Positions 7,977 through 17,741 are shown, numbered from the stretch's first letter. The stretch is DNA of 64,000 nucleotides from Bacillus paramycoides (GCF_001884235.1 NZ_MAOI01000015.1:124001-188000), one strand, 5' to 3'. Numbers and translations are program-made. The notes: generated by a model from the letters alone, not told the origin.

Positions 7977-9461
7977 ATGCATATTGAAATGAAAAATATT
8001 TCAAAAGCGTTCAATGGTAATCCTGTTTTAAAAAACGCACAGTTTATGATTGAAACAGGGGAAGTCCATGCATTGATGGGGGAAAACGGAGCGGGGAAAT
8101 CGACGCTCATGAAGATTTTAACAGGTGTATATAAAAAAGACAGTGGAACCGTCACGATTGATGGGAAAGAACGAACTTTTAAAAATGCAAAAGAAGCAGA
8201 AGAGTACGGTATTGCATTTATCCATCAAGAGTTGAACATATTACCGAACTTGACGGTAGCTGAAAATATGTTTCTTGGAAAAGAGTTAATGTATGGGAGA
8301 ACAGGAATATTACGTACACGTCAAATGAATGCGATTGCCCAGCAGCAATTAGCAAATCTTGGCCTACATGTGAGAGGCGCTATGCTAGCAGGTGAATTAT
8401 CAGTTGGACAACAGCAAATTATTGAAATTGCTAAAGCATTAATGACAAATGCAAGCGTTATTATTATGGATGAACCTACAGCTGCATTAACAGATCGCGA
8501 AATTGAAACGCTGTTTACTGTTATTAATAAATTACGTAAAGAGGGCGTTTCATTCGTTTATATCTCACACCGGATGGAAGAAATTTTTTCAATATGTGAT
8601 GCCATTACGATTTTGCGTGATGGAGAATATGTAGGGAAGAGATTAATTCCAGAAACGTCATTTGATGAAGTAGTTAGCATGATGGTAGGCCGCAGTATTG
8701 GTGAACGTTACCCAGAGCGAAATAGCCAAATTGGTGAAGTGATTTTTGAAATGCGTAACGGAACGAAAAAGGGGAAATTTGAAAATGTTTCGTTTCAAGT
8801 TAGAAAAGGTGAAATCCTTGGTGTTGCTGGCTTAATGGGAGCTGGCCGTACGGATATTATGAAAGCGATATTTGGATATGAACCGCTTGATTCAGGACAA
8901 ATTTTTATGAATGGACAAGAAGTGAAAATTGATAGTCCAATAGATGCGATTAGGCAACGAATTGCTTTTATTACAGAGGATAGAAAATCTGAAGGGCTTG
9001 TGTTAGATTTTTCGATTCGTGAAAATTTAGCTTTACCAAATTTAGAGAGTCTTTCAAAGGGAAGCGTTGTTAATAAAGGCTTAGAACAACAATTTACAGA
9101 GGATATGATGAAGCTTCTTAAGGTGAAAGCAGCAGACGGAGAGCAAGCTGTAAAATCTCTTTCTGGTGGAAATCAGCAAAAGATTGTAATTGCAAAATGG
9201 CTAGGTATTCATCCGCAGTTACTCATTTTAGATGAACCAACGAGAGGTGTAGATGTTGGGGCTAAAAAAGAAATTTACTCTATTATGAATAAGCTTACCG
9301 AGCAAGGAGATGCCGTTATTATGGTATCGTCTGAGCTTCCAGAAGTTTTAGGAATGAGTGATCGTGTTCTTGTCATTCATGAAGGAAGAATCGGTGGTAT
9401 TTTAGAGAAAGATCAGGCATCACAAGAGTCTATTATGGCACTAGCTACAGGGGGAGAGTAA
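7977..9461 (+). CDS. rbsA: Ribose ABC transporter, ATP-binding protein
   Basis: A 494-aa double ATPase. Domain 1 has Walker [10 protein letters not shown] (near residue 37), signature LSVGQQQ and Walker [12 protein letters not shown]. Domain 2 has a degenerate Walker [10 protein letters not shown], a LSGGNQQK signature and [11 protein letters not shown]. The unequal pair of sites is normal for sugar ABC ATPases of this class. The start is probably ATG 7977 (MHIEMKNI); GTG 7968 and ATG 7971 are in frame and closer to the AAGGG site, so the exact N-terminus is not certain. It energises RbsC and is 3 bases from it. Confidence 0.93.
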   Translation: MHIEMKNISKAFNGNPVLKNAQFMIETGEVHALMGENGAGKSTLMKILTGVYKKDSGTVTIDGKERTFKNAKEAEEYGIAFIHQELNILPNLTVAENMFLGKELMYGRTGILRTRQMNAIAQQQLANLGLHVRGAMLAGELSVGQQQIIEIAKALMTNASVIIMDEPTAALTDREIETLFTVINKLRKEGVSFVYISHRMEEIFSICDAITILRDGEYVGKRLIPETSFDEVVSMMVGRSIGERYPERNSQIGEVIFEMRNGTKKGKFENVSFQVRKGEILGVAGLMGAGRTDIMKAIFGYEPLDSGQIFMNGQEVKIDSPIDAIRQRIAFITEDRKSEGLVLDFSIRENLALPNLESLSKGSVVNKGLEQQFTEDMMKLLKVKAADGEQAVKSLSGGNQQKIVIAKWLGIHPQLLILDEPTRGVDVGAKKEIYSIMNKLTEQGDAVIMVSSELPEVLGMSDRVLVIHEGRIGGILEKDQASQESIMALATGGE

Positions 9462-9464
9462 GAT

Positions 9465-10400
9465 ATGGCTAAGAAGGGGAATGTATTACAACAACTCGGT
9501 TCTTTAATCGGTTTAGTGTTGATTATCGTAGTAATTACAGCTTTAAATCCAGCATTTATTGAAATTCCAAATTTATTTAATATACTGCGCCAAGTATCGA
9601 TTAATGCACTCATTGCATTTGGAATGACCTTCGTTATTTTAACAGGGGGTATTGACTTATCGGTAGGTTCTATTTTAGCATTATCAAGTGCACTTGTTGC
9701 CGGAATGATGGCAAGTGGCATGGATCCGTTCCTTGCAATGGCAGTTGGATTATTAGCAGGTCTTGTAATGGGGATTATAAACGGTATCATTATTGCGAAG
9801 GGAAAAGTAGCTCCTTTTATTGCAACTTTAGCAACAATGACCATTTTTCGCGGGTTGACGCTTGTTTACATGGACGGACGTCCGATCACTGGACTTGGTG
9901 ATCATTTAATGTTCCAAATGTTTGGCCGTGGTTATTTCCTTGGTATTCCTGTGCCAGCCGTTACAATGATGATCGCTTTTGCAGTACTGTACTTTATTTT
10001 AAAGAAAACAACGTTTGGTCGCCGTACGTTTGCGATTGGTGGAAATGAAGAAGCGGCAGCTTTATCAGGTATTAATGTTACGAGAATTAAAGTAATGATT
10101 TACGGTCTTTCCGGAATTTTGGCAGCGCTTGCAGGTATTGTCTTAACATCAAGACTAGATTCTGCACAGCCGACTGCTGGTACTTCTTACGAATTAGATG
10201 CAATTGCAGCAGTTGTGTTAGGAGGAACGAGTCTTTCAGGTGGAAGAGGATGGATTGTTGGTACATTCATCGGTGTACTTATTATTGGTGTACTAAATAA
10301 CGGTTTAAATTTATTAGGTGTATCTTCTTTCTTCCAACAAGTTGTAAAAGGACTTGTAATCTTACTAGCTGTACTAATTGATCGCCGAAAAGAAGCGTAA
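9465..10400 (+). CDS. rbsC: Ribose ABC transporter, permease
   Basis: A 311-aa integral membrane protein of the BPD_transp_2 family, forming the ribose channel as a homodimer. Hydrophobic segments run almost throughout; the conserved stretch ILTGGIDLSVGSILALSSAL sits near residues 60-80 and GGTSLSGGRGWIVGTF near 245-260. ATG 9465 follows GGGGGAG 3 bases after rbsA. The C-terminus ends in a short basic tail. Confidence 0.94.
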   Translation: MAKKGNVLQQLGSLIGLVLIIVVITALNPAFIEIPNLFNILRQVSINALIAFGMTFVILTGGIDLSVGSILALSSALVAGMMASGMDPFLAMAVGLLAGLVMGIINGIIIAKGKVAPFIATLATMTIFRGLTLVYMDGRPITGLGDHLMFQMFGRGYFLGIPVPAVTMMIAFAVLYFILKKTTFGRRTFAIGGNEEAAALSGINVTRIKVMIYGLSGILAALAGIVLTSRLDSAQPTAGTSYELDAIAAVVLGGTSLSGGRGWIVGTFIGVLIIGVLNNGLNLLGVSSFFQQVVKGLVILLAVLIDRRKEA

Positions 10401-10414
10401 TGGAGGGGCAATTC

Positions 10415-11338
10415 ATGAAAAAATGGTTACTGATACTCGTTGCATGCATCATGGTAGTTACTGCTGGTTGTTCAATGGAACCACCAGAATGGGCAAAGGA
10501 TTCTAGCAATAAAGGTCGAAATAAAACTATTAAAGTTGGATTTTCTGTTTCAACTTTAAATAATCCATTTTTCGTCACGTTGAAAAAAGGTGCAGAAAAG
10601 AAAGCGAAAGATAGCGGCATTGAATTAATCGCTGTTGATGCACAAAATGATGCAGCGAAGCAAACAAACGATGTTGAAGATTTAATTCAAAAAGGTGTCG
10701 ATGTAGTTGTTATTAATCCAACCGATTCAGATGCCGTTGCTTCAGCGGTAAGTGCAGCCAATGCAGCGAATGTTCCTGTTATTACAGTAGACCGAGTTGC
10801 AAATTCAGGTAAAGTTGTTTCTCACATTGCTTCCAACAATGTCGAAGGTGGTCAAATGGCTAGTGATTACATTCGGGAATTAGTTGGTGAAGGAACAAAC
10901 GTCGCTGAGTTAGAAGGAATCCCTGGATCGTCTGCAGCTCGTGAGCGTGGGAAAGGATTCCATAACGTGGCTGATAAGTCTTTAAAAGTAGTAGCAAAAC
11001 AAGCAGCAGATTTCGATCGTGCAAAAGGATTATCTGTTATGGAAAATATTTTGCAAGCAAATAGCGATATAAAAGCAGTATTTGCTCATAACGATGAGAT
11101 GGCATTAGGTGCACTTGAGGCATTAAAATCTGCTGGTAAAACGGATGTAGTCGTTGTTGGATTTGATGCAACAGACGATGCTGTGAAAGCGGTTAAAGAT
11201 GGACGCATGTCAGCAACAGTCGCTCAAAAACCGGAATTAATCGGAGAGAAGGCGATGGAAACAGCAAAAGAGATAACACAAGGGAAAAAAGTGGACAAAT
11301 TTATTCCGATTGAATTAGAGCTTATTAAGAAAAAATAA
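10415..11338 (+). CDS. rbsB: Ribose-binding lipoprotein
   Basis: A 307-aa substrate-binding protein of the RbsB family. The signal peptide ends in the lipobox VTAGC (Cys 20), so it is anchored to the outer face of the membrane. The periplasmic-binding fold starts near residue 40 (KVGFSVSTLNNPFF); ligand-contact regions include AVDAQND and VVGFDATDDA. I start at ATG 10415, which follows GGAGGGG by 8 bases; the ATG at 10400 overlaps the rbsC stop. It is last of the transport genes, with the transaldolase 38 bases downstream and no terminator between. Confidence 0.93.
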   Translation: MKKWLLILVACIMVVTAGCSMEPPEWAKDSSNKGRNKTIKVGFSVSTLNNPFFVTLKKGAEKKAKDSGIELIAVDAQNDAAKQTNDVEDLIQKGVDVVVINPTDSDAVASAVSAANAANVPVITVDRVANSGKVVSHIASNNVEGGQMASDYIRELVGEGTNVAELEGIPGSSAARERGKGFHNVADKSLKVVAKQAADFDRAKGLSVMENILQANSDIKAVFAHNDEMALGALEALKSAGKTDVVVVGFDATDDAVKAVKDGRMSATVAQKPELIGEKAMETAKEITQGKKVDKFIPIELELIKKK

Positions 11339-11376
11339 ATAAATATAAAATGAAAATTAGGAAGGAAGAATAACAA

Positions 11377-12024
11377 ATGAAATTCTTTATTGATACAGCA
11401 AACGTTAACGAAATTAAAGAGGCAAATGCATTAGGCATAGTAGCTGGAGTAACGACAAACCCATCACTTGTAGCAAAAGAGGGCGTAGATTTCCATGAGC
11501 GCATTCGTGAAATTTGCAGCTTTATAGAAGGTCCTGTAAGTGCAGAAGTAATTAGCTTAGAAGCTGATAAAATGATCGAAGAAGGAAAAGAATTAGCGAA
11601 AATTGCTCCAAACGTTGTTGTAAAAGTTCCAATGACAACAGAAGGTTTAAAAGCAGTAAAAGCATTCTCTGATTTAGGAATTCGTACAAACGTTACATTA
11701 GTATTCTCAGCAGTTCAAGCATTACTTGCAGCTCGTGCTGGTGCGACATACGTTTCACCGTTCTTAGGTCGTTTAGATGATATCGGTCATAACGGTATGG
11801 ACTTAATTCGCCAAATCGCAGAAATCTTTGCAATTCATGGTATTGAAACAGAAATCATTGCAGCATCTGTACGTCACAGCGTTCACGTAACTGACGCAGC
11901 ATTAAATGGTGCACATATTGCAACAATCCCAGCAAACGTAATTGCTTCATTAGTGAAGCACCCATTAACAGATCAAGGAATTGAGAAATTCTTAGCTGAT
12001 TGGGAGAAAACACAAGGGCAATAA
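11377..12024 (+). CDS. tal: Fructose-6-phosphate aldolase / small transaldolase
   Basis: A 215-aa TIM-barrel enzyme of the MipB/TalC subgroup. Schiff-base Lys 83 lies in VVVKVPMT, and other family motifs are [13 protein letters not shown] near 24-36 and [14 protein letters not shown] near 130. It either transfers dihydroxyacetone units in the pentose phosphate pathway or cleaves fructose-6-phosphate; the two activities cannot be told apart by reading. Placement just after rbsB suits disposal of ribose-5-phosphate made by RbsK. RBS is GGAAGGAAG. A strong terminator follows. Confidence 0.88.
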   Translation: MKFFIDTANVNEIKEANALGIVAGVTTNPSLVAKEGVDFHERIREICSFIEGPVSAEVISLEADKMIEEGKELAKIAPNVVVKVPMTTEGLKAVKAFSDLGIRTNVTLVFSAVQALLAARAGATYVSPFLGRLDDIGHNGMDLIRQIAEIFAIHGIETEIIAASVRHSVHVTDAALNGAHIATIPANVIASLVKHPLTDQGIEKFLADWEKTQGQ

Positions 12025-12034
12025 TAAGAAATGG

Positions 12035-12069
12035 AGAACCCAAGTTTAAATAACTTGGGTTCTTTTTTT
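12035..12069 (+). terminator. Terminator of the rbs-tal operon
   Basis: AGAACCCAAGTT / AACTTGGGTTCT hairpin followed by a run of T, 10 bases after the transaldolase stop. Confidence 0.88.
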
Positions 12070-12084
12070 ATTTAAAAGAATTTT

Positions 12085-12100
12085 CATGCAATTGTGCATA
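12085..12100. promoter_or_regulatory. PlcR box upstream of inhA2
   Basis: CATGCAATTGTGCATA matches the PlcR consensus TATGNAN4TNCATA except for the first base. inhA2 is a known PlcR-regulon member in B. cereus. The box is 395 bases upstream of the inhA2 ATG, and a bcr1 element and a hairpin now lie between them. Confidence 0.65.
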
Positions 12101-12170
12101 TTACCTTTTAAATTTGTTATATAAGCTATTTAATATATAACAAATCACTCTTTATTTTTCATATTTCGAT

Positions 12171-12326
12171 ATAAAGTGAAACTTTAATCAGTGGGGGTTT
12201 TGTCCATCCCCCACTGATTATTAGTTGAACCAATCGGGCTTTTACGGGCAGTCACCTCCCACCTAACTTCCTTGCATTCGCCGAATTTTGAGGTGGGAGT
12301 CTTACTGCCCGTTAATGCGGGATAAA
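12171..12326 (+). repeat. bcr1-like repeat, full-length copy 1 (upstream of inhA2)
   Basis: A 156-base element bounded by ATAAA at both ends, as in the described bcr1 repeats of the B. cereus group. It holds a hairpin AATCAGTGGGGG / CCCCCACTGATT, then a second long hairpin with outer arms ACGGGCAGT / ACTGCCCGT and inner arms CTCCCACCT / AGGTGGGAG. About 95 percent identical (7 differences counted by eye) to the copy at 14894-15049 in the same orientation. It lies in the inhA2 leader, between the PlcR box and the gene. The 470-base gap 12025-12494 contains this, the box and the hairpin at 12357-12406. Confidence 0.85.
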
Positions 12327-12356
12327 GTGATAGAGGGTCTGACCAGAAAATTGGAG

Positions 12357-12406
12357 GGCATGATTCTATAACAGAAGGTTTAATGTTTATAGAATTATGC
12401 CTTTTT
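12357..12406 (+). terminator. Terminator-like hairpin in the inhA2 leader
   Basis: GGGCATGATTCTATAA pairs with TTTATAGAATTATGCC across a 13-base loop and is followed by CTTTTT. It lies 88 bases before the inhA2 ATG and downstream of the PlcR box and bcr1 element. It would terminate or attenuate transcripts started upstream unless read through or refolded. No known riboswitch core was recognised in front of it. Confidence 0.5.
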
Positions 12407-12494
12407 ATATACAAGGGAGGATAGAGCGAGAAGATTGCGGTTAGTTTACAAGTATTTATCTGAATTTTAAGACTTATAAAAGGAGAGAAATACA

Positions 12495-14894
12495 ATGAGA
12501 AGAAAAGCACCATTTAAAGTATTGTCGTCATTAGCAATTGCGACAATCATCGGATGCACAGCTGTAATGAGTGCTCCGCTAGCATACGCAGAAACGCCAG
12601 TGAAAGCAAAAGAAAATGTGTCTACGACGCCAATTGATCATAATTTAATTCAAGAAGATCGTTTAGCGGAGGCGTTGAAAGAAAGAGGAGCAATTAATCC
12701 AGCATCATCAAAAGAAGAGACGAAAAAAGCTGTAGAGCAATATATTGAAAAGAAACAAGGGGATCAGGCAAATAAAGAAATTCTTCCAGATGATGCTGCC
12801 AAAGAAGCATCTGATTTCGTAAAAAAGGTAAAAGAGAAAAAGATGGAAGAAAAGGAAAAGGTAAAGAAAGCTGAAAAAAATGTTAGCCCAGAGCAAAAGC
12901 CAGAGCCAAATAAAAAACAATTAGATGGGAAAGTTCCAACTTCTAAGGCGAAACAAGTTCCATATAATGGACCTGTTCGTACGGATAAAGTGCTAGTGTT
13001 ACTCGTTGAGTTTAGTGATTATAAACATAATAATATTGAGCAAACGCCGGATTATATGTATTCGAAAGATTTTAGTAGAGAACATTATCAAAAAATGTTA
13101 TTTGGTAATGAGCCTTACACATTATTTGATGGTTCGAAAGTAAAAACATTTAAGCAATATTATGAAGAACAGTCTGGTGGTAGTTATACGACAGATGGAT
13201 ATGTAACAGAGTGGTTAACTGTTCCAGGTAAAGCTGCTGATTATGGTGCTGATGGTAGTAGTGGTCACGATAATAAAGGACCAAAAGGTGCGCGTGATTT
13301 AGTGAAAGAAGCATTAAAAGCTGCAGCGGATAAAGGATTAGATTTATCACAATTTGATCAGTTCGACCGTTATGATACAAATGGCGATGGTAATCTTAAT
13401 GAACCGGACGGTGTAATTGATCATTTAATGGTAATTCATGCTGGTGTTGGTCAAGAAGCTGGTGGTGGTAAATTAGGAGATGATGCAATTTGGTCACATC
13501 GTTCAAAATTAGCAAGAGATCCAGTAGCGATTGAAGGAACAACATCTAAAGTACCTTATTGGGGTGGAAAAGTAGCGGCTCATGATTACACAATTGAACC
13601 AGAAGATGGTGCAGTAGGTGTGTTTGCACATGAATTCGGACATGACCTTGGTTTACCAGATGAGTATGATACGAAGTATACAGGAGCTGGATCACCTGTT
13701 GAAGCTTGGTCGTTAATGAGTGGAGGTAGTTGGACAGGGAAAATCGCTGGAACAGAGCCAACTAGTTTTTCACCACAAAATAAAGACTTCTTACAAAAGA
13801 ACATGGGTGGCAACTGGGCAAAAATTTTAGAAGTAGATTACGATAAAATTAAGAGTGGTGTAGGAGTTCCTACATATATTGATCAAAGTGTTACAAAATC
13901 AAATCGTCCAGGTGTCGTACGTGTCAATTTACCAGGTAAGAGTATTGAAACAATTAAACCTGGATTTGGAAGGCATGCATACTATAGTACAAGAGGCGAT
14001 GATATTCATACGACATTAGAAACACCGTTCTTCGATTTAACAAAAGGAACAAATGCAAAATTTGATTATAAAGCAAATTATGAACTAGAAGCAGAGTGTG
14101 ATTTCATCGAAGTACATGCTGTAACTGAAGATGGAACGAAAACATTAATTGATAGATTGGGAGAAAAGGTAGTCAAAGAAGATAAAGATACAACAGATGG
14201 AAAATGGATTGATAAATCATACGATTTAAGTCAATTTAAAGGGAAGAAAGTTAAACTACAATTCGATTATATTACAGATCCAGCTTTAACATATAAAGGT
14301 TTCGCAATGGATAATGTAAATGTAACAGTTGATGGACAAGTAGTATTTTCAGATGACGCAGAAGGACAGTCTAAAATGAAGTTAAATGGATTCGTTGTTT
14401 CTGATGGGACAGAACAGAAGCCACATTATTATTATCTAGAGTGGAGAAACTATGCTGGATCAGATAATGGATTAAAAGCAGGAAGAGGTCCGGTGTATAA
14501 TACAGGTCTTGTCGTTTGGTATGCAGATGATAGTTTCAAAGATAACTGGGTTGGGGTACATCCAGGTGAAGGGTTCCTTGGTGTTGTGGACTCTCATCCG
14601 GAAGCGCTTGTTGGTAATTTAAACGGGAAACCAGCGTACGGTAATACTGGAATGCAAATTGCAGACGCTGCATTTTCATTTGATCAAACGCCGGCATGGA
14701 ATGTGAATTCATTAACACGCGGGCAGTTTAATTATGCTGGGTTACAAGGTGTTACAACTTTTGATGATTCTAAAGTGTATAGTAACAAACAAATTGCTGA
14801 TGCAGGACGAAAAGTTCCAAACCTTGGACTTAAATTCCAAGTTGTTGGACAAGCAGAGGATAAATCGGCAGGGGCTGTTTGGATTAGACGTTAA
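12495..14894 (+). CDS. inhA2: Immune inhibitor A metalloprotease (peptidase M6), InhA2
   Basis: A 799-aa secreted zinc protease. Signal peptide is residues 1-32 (…AYAETP), followed by a Lys/Glu-rich pro-region to about 150, then the M6 catalytic domain. The zinc motif [14 protein letters not shown] begins at His 379. A calcium-like loop [13 protein letters not shown] lies near 295-307, and a MAM/VEG-like beta domain with FDYITDP follows near 570-640. InhA proteases degrade antibacterial peptides and matrix proteins; inhA2 in B. cereus is PlcR-dependent. ATG follows AAAGGAGAG. The gene is bracketed by two direct bcr1-like repeats, the second of which shares the last base of the stop codon. The inhA2 rather than inhA1 assignment rests on the neighbouring plcB-sph locus. 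Confidence 0.9.
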   Translation: MRRKAPFKVLSSLAIATIIGCTAVMSAPLAYAETPVKAKENVSTTPIDHNLIQEDRLAEALKERGAINPASSKEETKKAVEQYIEKKQGDQANKEILPDDAAKEASDFVKKVKEKKMEEKEKVKKAEKNVSPEQKPEPNKKQLDGKVPTSKAKQVPYNGPVRTDKVLVLLVEFSDYKHNNIEQTPDYMYSKDFSREHYQKMLFGNEPYTLFDGSKVKTFKQYYEEQSGGSYTTDGYVTEWLTVPGKAADYGADGSSGHDNKGPKGARDLVKEALKAAADKGLDLSQFDQFDRYDTNGDGNLNEPDGVIDHLMVIHAGVGQEAGGGKLGDDAIWSHRSKLARDPVAIEGTTSKVPYWGGKVAAHDYTIEPEDGAVGVFAHEFGHDLGLPDEYDTKYTGAGSPVEAWSLMSGGSWTGKIAGTEPTSFSPQNKDFLQKNMGGNWAKILEVDYDKIKSGVGVPTYIDQSVTKSNRPGVVRVNLPGKSIETIKPGFGRHAYYSTRGDDIHTTLETPFFDLTKGTNAKFDYKANYELEAECDFIEVHAVTEDGTKTLIDRLGEKVVKEDKDTTDGKWIDKSYDLSQFKGKKVKLQFDYITDPALTYKGFAMDNVNVTVDGQVVFSDDAEGQSKMKLNGFVVSDGTEQKPHYYYLEWRNYAGSDNGLKAGRGPVYNTGLVVWYADDSFKDNWVGVHPGEGFLGVVDSHPEALVGNLNGKPAYGNTGMQIADAAFSFDQTPAWNVNSLTRGQFNYAGLQGVTTFDDSKVYSNKQIADAGRKVPNLGLKFQVVGQAEDKSAGAVWIRR

Positions 14895-15049
14895 TAAAGT
14901 GAAACTTTAATCAGTGGGGTTTTTGTTCATCCCCCACTGATTATTAGTTGAACCAATCGGGCTTTTACGGGCAGTTATCTCCCACCTAACTTCCTCGCAT
15001 TCGCCAAATTTCGAGGTGGGAGTCTTACTGCCCGTTAATGCGGGATAAA
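14894..15049 (+). repeat. bcr1-like repeat, full-length copy 2 (directly after inhA2)
   Basis: A 156-base element with terminal ATAAA at both ends and the same two-hairpin layout as copy 1. It begins on the last base of the inhA2 stop codon. Differences from copy 1 fall mostly in loops or are compensating in stems. The gap 14895-15293 contains this repeat, a terminator, a 50-codon ORF and a second terminator. Confidence 0.85.
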
Positions 15050-15051
15050 AT

Positions 15052-15088
15052 AAAAGCACACTCTTCATATGAAGAGTGTGCTTTTATT
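15052..15088 (+). terminator. Terminator of inhA2
   Basis: A fully palindromic hairpin, half-site AAAAGCACACTCTTCATA, directly after the bcr1 copy. T-rich on the exit side. Confidence 0.8.
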
Positions 15089-15135
15089 TATAAATTAAGT
15101 TATTATTTTAGCTTATGTAATACAACTGTTTATCC

Positions 15136-15288
15136 ATGTGTAGTGTATCAAATTATGTGGGGAAAGGAAATATTTCCGAGGAAATTGTCGAAGTATCGTT
15201 GCCTTTTGTATTTAAATTAATTGGCATTATCCCAACTCTTTCGTTATATTACGGGTTATATCAATATGCATTAAAAAAAAGACAATGA
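15136..15288 (+). pseudogene. 50-codon membrane ORF, probably a gene remnant
   Basis: An open frame of 50 codons encodes a hydrophobic C-terminal half (FKLIGIIPTLSLYYGLYQYA, then LKKRQ) that looks like the last transmembrane helix and tail of a larger membrane protein. The ATG at 15136 has no recognisable ribosome binding site, and the frame is closed by a stop shortly upstream. The stop lies inside the terminator at 15273-15313. I do not recognise the parent family. It could be a decayed gene left between the second bcr1 copy and the MFS gene. Confidence 0.3.
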
Positions 15289-15313
15289 TGGAGTTAACCC
15301 ATCATTGTCTTTT
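15273..15313. terminator. Bidirectional terminator between the remnant and the MFS gene
   Basis: AAAAAAGACAATGATGG / CCATCATTGTCTTTTTT with a short loop; T-rich on both sides. It covers the last codons of the leftward MFS gene. Confidence 0.8.
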
Positions 15314-16448
15314 TTACTTTGCTTCGTACATAAATCATTCCGGCAAATGTTAATAAGAACGCCGTCCCGATAATGAAGCTTGCACTAGGTGATGCACCGA
15401 TGGCTCCAACTGTAAAGGAACCAGCAACAACTCCTAACGAGAAGAATGCATAAAACAATCCGAATGCTTTTCCTCGATTACTATCTGTCGTATTTTCAAC
15501 AAGTAAAGCATTAATTGATGGGAAGAGGATAGCGAATCCAGTTCCATAGATCATCATAACGATAAAGAGCATGCCTTTTGTTGCAAATAATCCGAGTAAA
15601 GATAATGCTAATGCCATTACTGTAATCCCAATTAACATTAGTTTTGAACGATTAAATCGATCGTAAATCCGATTTGTTGGAAGTAAGAAGAAGAGGATAG
15701 CAGTAATTCCGAATACACTTAACATCATGCCTGTTGTAGATGCTTTAAGTGCTAATGCCTCAACTTTTACTGGTAACATATACGTGACAATTCCTTGTGA
15801 AAACATAAGTGTGAAAGCACCAATATATGCTTGTAATAATGGTTCTGATTTCAATAGTTCAATCATATCTTCTTTGTTCATCATTTGAGTTCTTGATGTA
15901 TCTTTTCTTGATACGTTATTTGGTAAGAAGAATAGAGATACGATTGTACCAAGGGCCATTAAAATAGAAATGGTAATGAAAACCCATTCTATGCCAGCAG
16001 TTGCTTTCATAATGCCACTGAAAGCAGGTCCTACGATTGCCGCTGTTCCAACAGCAGCACCAGATAGAGCCATAGCTTTTCCTTGTCGTGCTGAATTCGT
16101 TTGTTTTGATAAAAATGTAAAGGCAGCAGGGATTAAAAATCCGTCACTAAAACCGTGCATAAAGCGCACAACTAATAGTTGTTCACCACTTTGAACAACG
16201 GTGTATAACAAGACTATGAAACTCGTAAATCCCATGCTTATATAAAGTATTTTTTTTGCACCAAATTTATCGACGGCAGCTCCAGCAATAATATTACCAA
16301 TCATATTAGCGAATGAGTACATACCGACAACTAGCCCGATAATAAGAGGGGTTCCTCCAAGACTTTGAGCGAAAGTACTCATAATAGGTAATTGTGAAAA
16401 TGTATCTAAAAACGCTACGATAACAATAAAGTAAATAAAATATTTCAA
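15294..16448 (-). CDS. MFS transporter (12 TM, drug or metabolite efflux type)
   Basis: A 384-aa major facilitator with about 12 hydrophobic segments. GAAVDKFGAKKILYISMG is motif A after TM2 (near residue 57), and ALSGAAVGTAAIVGPAFSGIM near 130-150 resembles motif C of drug antiporters. ATG 16448 is preceded by GGAGAGGTG. Monocistronic, leftward, between the inhA2 locus and bdhA. Substrate is unknown; DHA1-like export is the best guess. Confidence 0.8.
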   Translation of the reverse strand: MKYFIYFIVIVAFLDTFSQLPIMSTFAQSLGGTPLIIGLVVGMYSFANMIGNIIAGAAVDKFGAKKILYISMGFTSFIVLLYTVVQSGEQLLVVRFMHGFSDGFLIPAAFTFLSKQTNSARQGKAMALSGAAVGTAAIVGPAFSGIMKATAGIEWVFITISILMALGTIVSLFFLPNNVSRKDTSRTQMMNKEDMIELLKSEPLLQAYIGAFTLMFSQGIVTYMLPVKVEALALKASTTGMMLSVFGITAILFFLLPTNRIYDRFNRSKLMLIGITVMALALSLLGLFATKGMLFIVMMIYGTGFAILFPSINALLVENTTDSNRGKAFGLFYAFFSLGVVAGSFTVGAIGASPSASFIIGTAFLLTFAGMIYVRSKVKKTMMG

Positions 16449-16592
16449 GCGATATTCACCTCTCCTATGCTATTATGGCATAATGCTAATTTCAACTGCA
16501 ATGAAATTGAATTAACAGATGTGGAAAAAAGTACAAAGTGACAAAATATTGAACGTTATTTGTTAAAAATTAGTGGAAATGAGATTGTTTTT

Positions 16593-16621
16593 TTGAAATA
16601 TATGGATAGAAGGACTATAAT
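16593..16621 (+). promoter_or_regulatory. SigmaA promoter of butanediol dehydrogenase
   Basis: TTGAAA (16593-16598), 17-base spacer, TATAAT (16616-16621), 53 bases before the start codon. Confidence 0.6.
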
Positions 16622-16673
16622 AGATTTGTAAACTTCACCAGGTTAAGTATATACATAGAGAGGGATGTATAAA

Positions 16674-17726
16674 ATGAAAGCATTACTTTGGCATAATCAA
16701 CGTGATGTACGAGTAGAAGAAGTACCAGAACCAACTGTAAGACCAGGAGCAGTGAAAATTAAAGTTAAATGGTGTGGTATTTGCGGGACAGACTTGCATG
16801 AATATTTAGCAGGCCCAATTTTTATTCCGACAGAAGAGCACCCATTAACACATGTGAAAGCACCAGTTATTTTAGGTCATGAGTTTAGTGGTGAGGTAGT
16901 AGAAATTGGTGAAGGAGTTACATCTCATAAAGTGGGAGACCGCGTTGTTGTAGAACCAATTTATTCTTGTGGTAAATGTGAAGCTTGTAAACATGGACAT
17001 TACAATGTTTGTGAACAACTTGTTTTCCATGGTCTTGGTGGAGACGGCGGTGGTTTCTCTGAATATACAGTAGTACCAGAAGATATGGTTCACCATATTC
17101 CAGATGAAATGACGTATGAACAAGGTGCACTTGTAGAACCAGCAGCAGTAGCAGTTCATGCAGTACGTCAAAGTAAATTAAAAGAAGGGGAAGCTGTAGC
17201 AGTATTTGGTTGTGGCCCAATTGGTCTTCTTGTCATCCAAGCAGCTAAAGCAGCAGGAGCAACTCCTGTTATTGCAGTTGAACTTTCTAAAGAACGTCAA
17301 GAGTTAGCGAAATTAGCAGGTGCGGATTACGTATTAAATCCAGCTACTCAAGATGTACTAGCAGAAATTCGTAACTTAACAAATGGTTTAGGTGTTAATG
17401 TTAGCTTTGAAGTAACAGGTGTTGAAGTTGTACTTCGTCAAGCAATTGAAAGTACAAGCTTTGAAGGTCAAACTGTAATTGTTAGTGTGTGGGAAAAAGA
17501 TGCGACAATTACTCCGAACAACCTTGTGTTAAAAGAAAAAGAAGTTATTGGTATTCTTGGATATCGTCATATTTTCCCATCTGTTATTAAATTAATTAGC
17601 TCTGGCCAAATTCAAGCAGAGAAATTAATTACGAAAAAAATTACAGTGGACCAAGTTGTTGAAGAAGGATTTGAAGCACTTGTAAAAGATAAAACACAAG
17701 TGAAAATTCTTGTTTCACCTAAATAA
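16674..17726 (+). CDS. bdhA: (R,R)-butanediol dehydrogenase / acetoin reductase
   Basis: A 350-aa zinc-dependent medium-chain dehydrogenase. The catalytic zinc site is in CGICGTDLHEY and GHEFSGEVVEIGEG (Cys 37, His 70 region), structural zinc Cys residues are in CGKCEACKHGHYNVC, and the NAD-binding loop is FGCGPIGLL near 180. It reduces acetoin to 2,3-butanediol and reoxidises NADH in overflow metabolism. I use ATG 16674, correctly spaced from AGAGAGGG; the ATG at 16665 abuts it. Single gene with its own promoter and terminator. Confidence 0.88.
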   Translation: MKALLWHNQRDVRVEEVPEPTVRPGAVKIKVKWCGICGTDLHEYLAGPIFIPTEEHPLTHVKAPVILGHEFSGEVVEIGEGVTSHKVGDRVVVEPIYSCGKCEACKHGHYNVCEQLVFHGLGGDGGGFSEYTVVPEDMVHHIPDEMTYEQGALVEPAAVAVHAVRQSKLKEGEAVAVFGCGPIGLLVIQAAKAAGATPVIAVELSKERQELAKLAGADYVLNPATQDVLAEIRNLTNGLGVNVSFEVTGVEVVLRQAIESTSFEGQTVIVSVWEKDATITPNNLVLKEKEVIGILGYRHIFPSVIKLISSGQIQAEKLITKKITVDQVVEEGFEALVKDKTQVKILVSPK

Positions 17727-17741
17727 TATATAAAAGAAGAA

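Noticed and set aside
12300-12420. Possible riboswitch (c-di-GMP, S-box or T-box) in the inhA2 leader
   Set aside because: None of the conserved core motifs of these classes is present; only the bcr1 element and a terminator-like hairpin.
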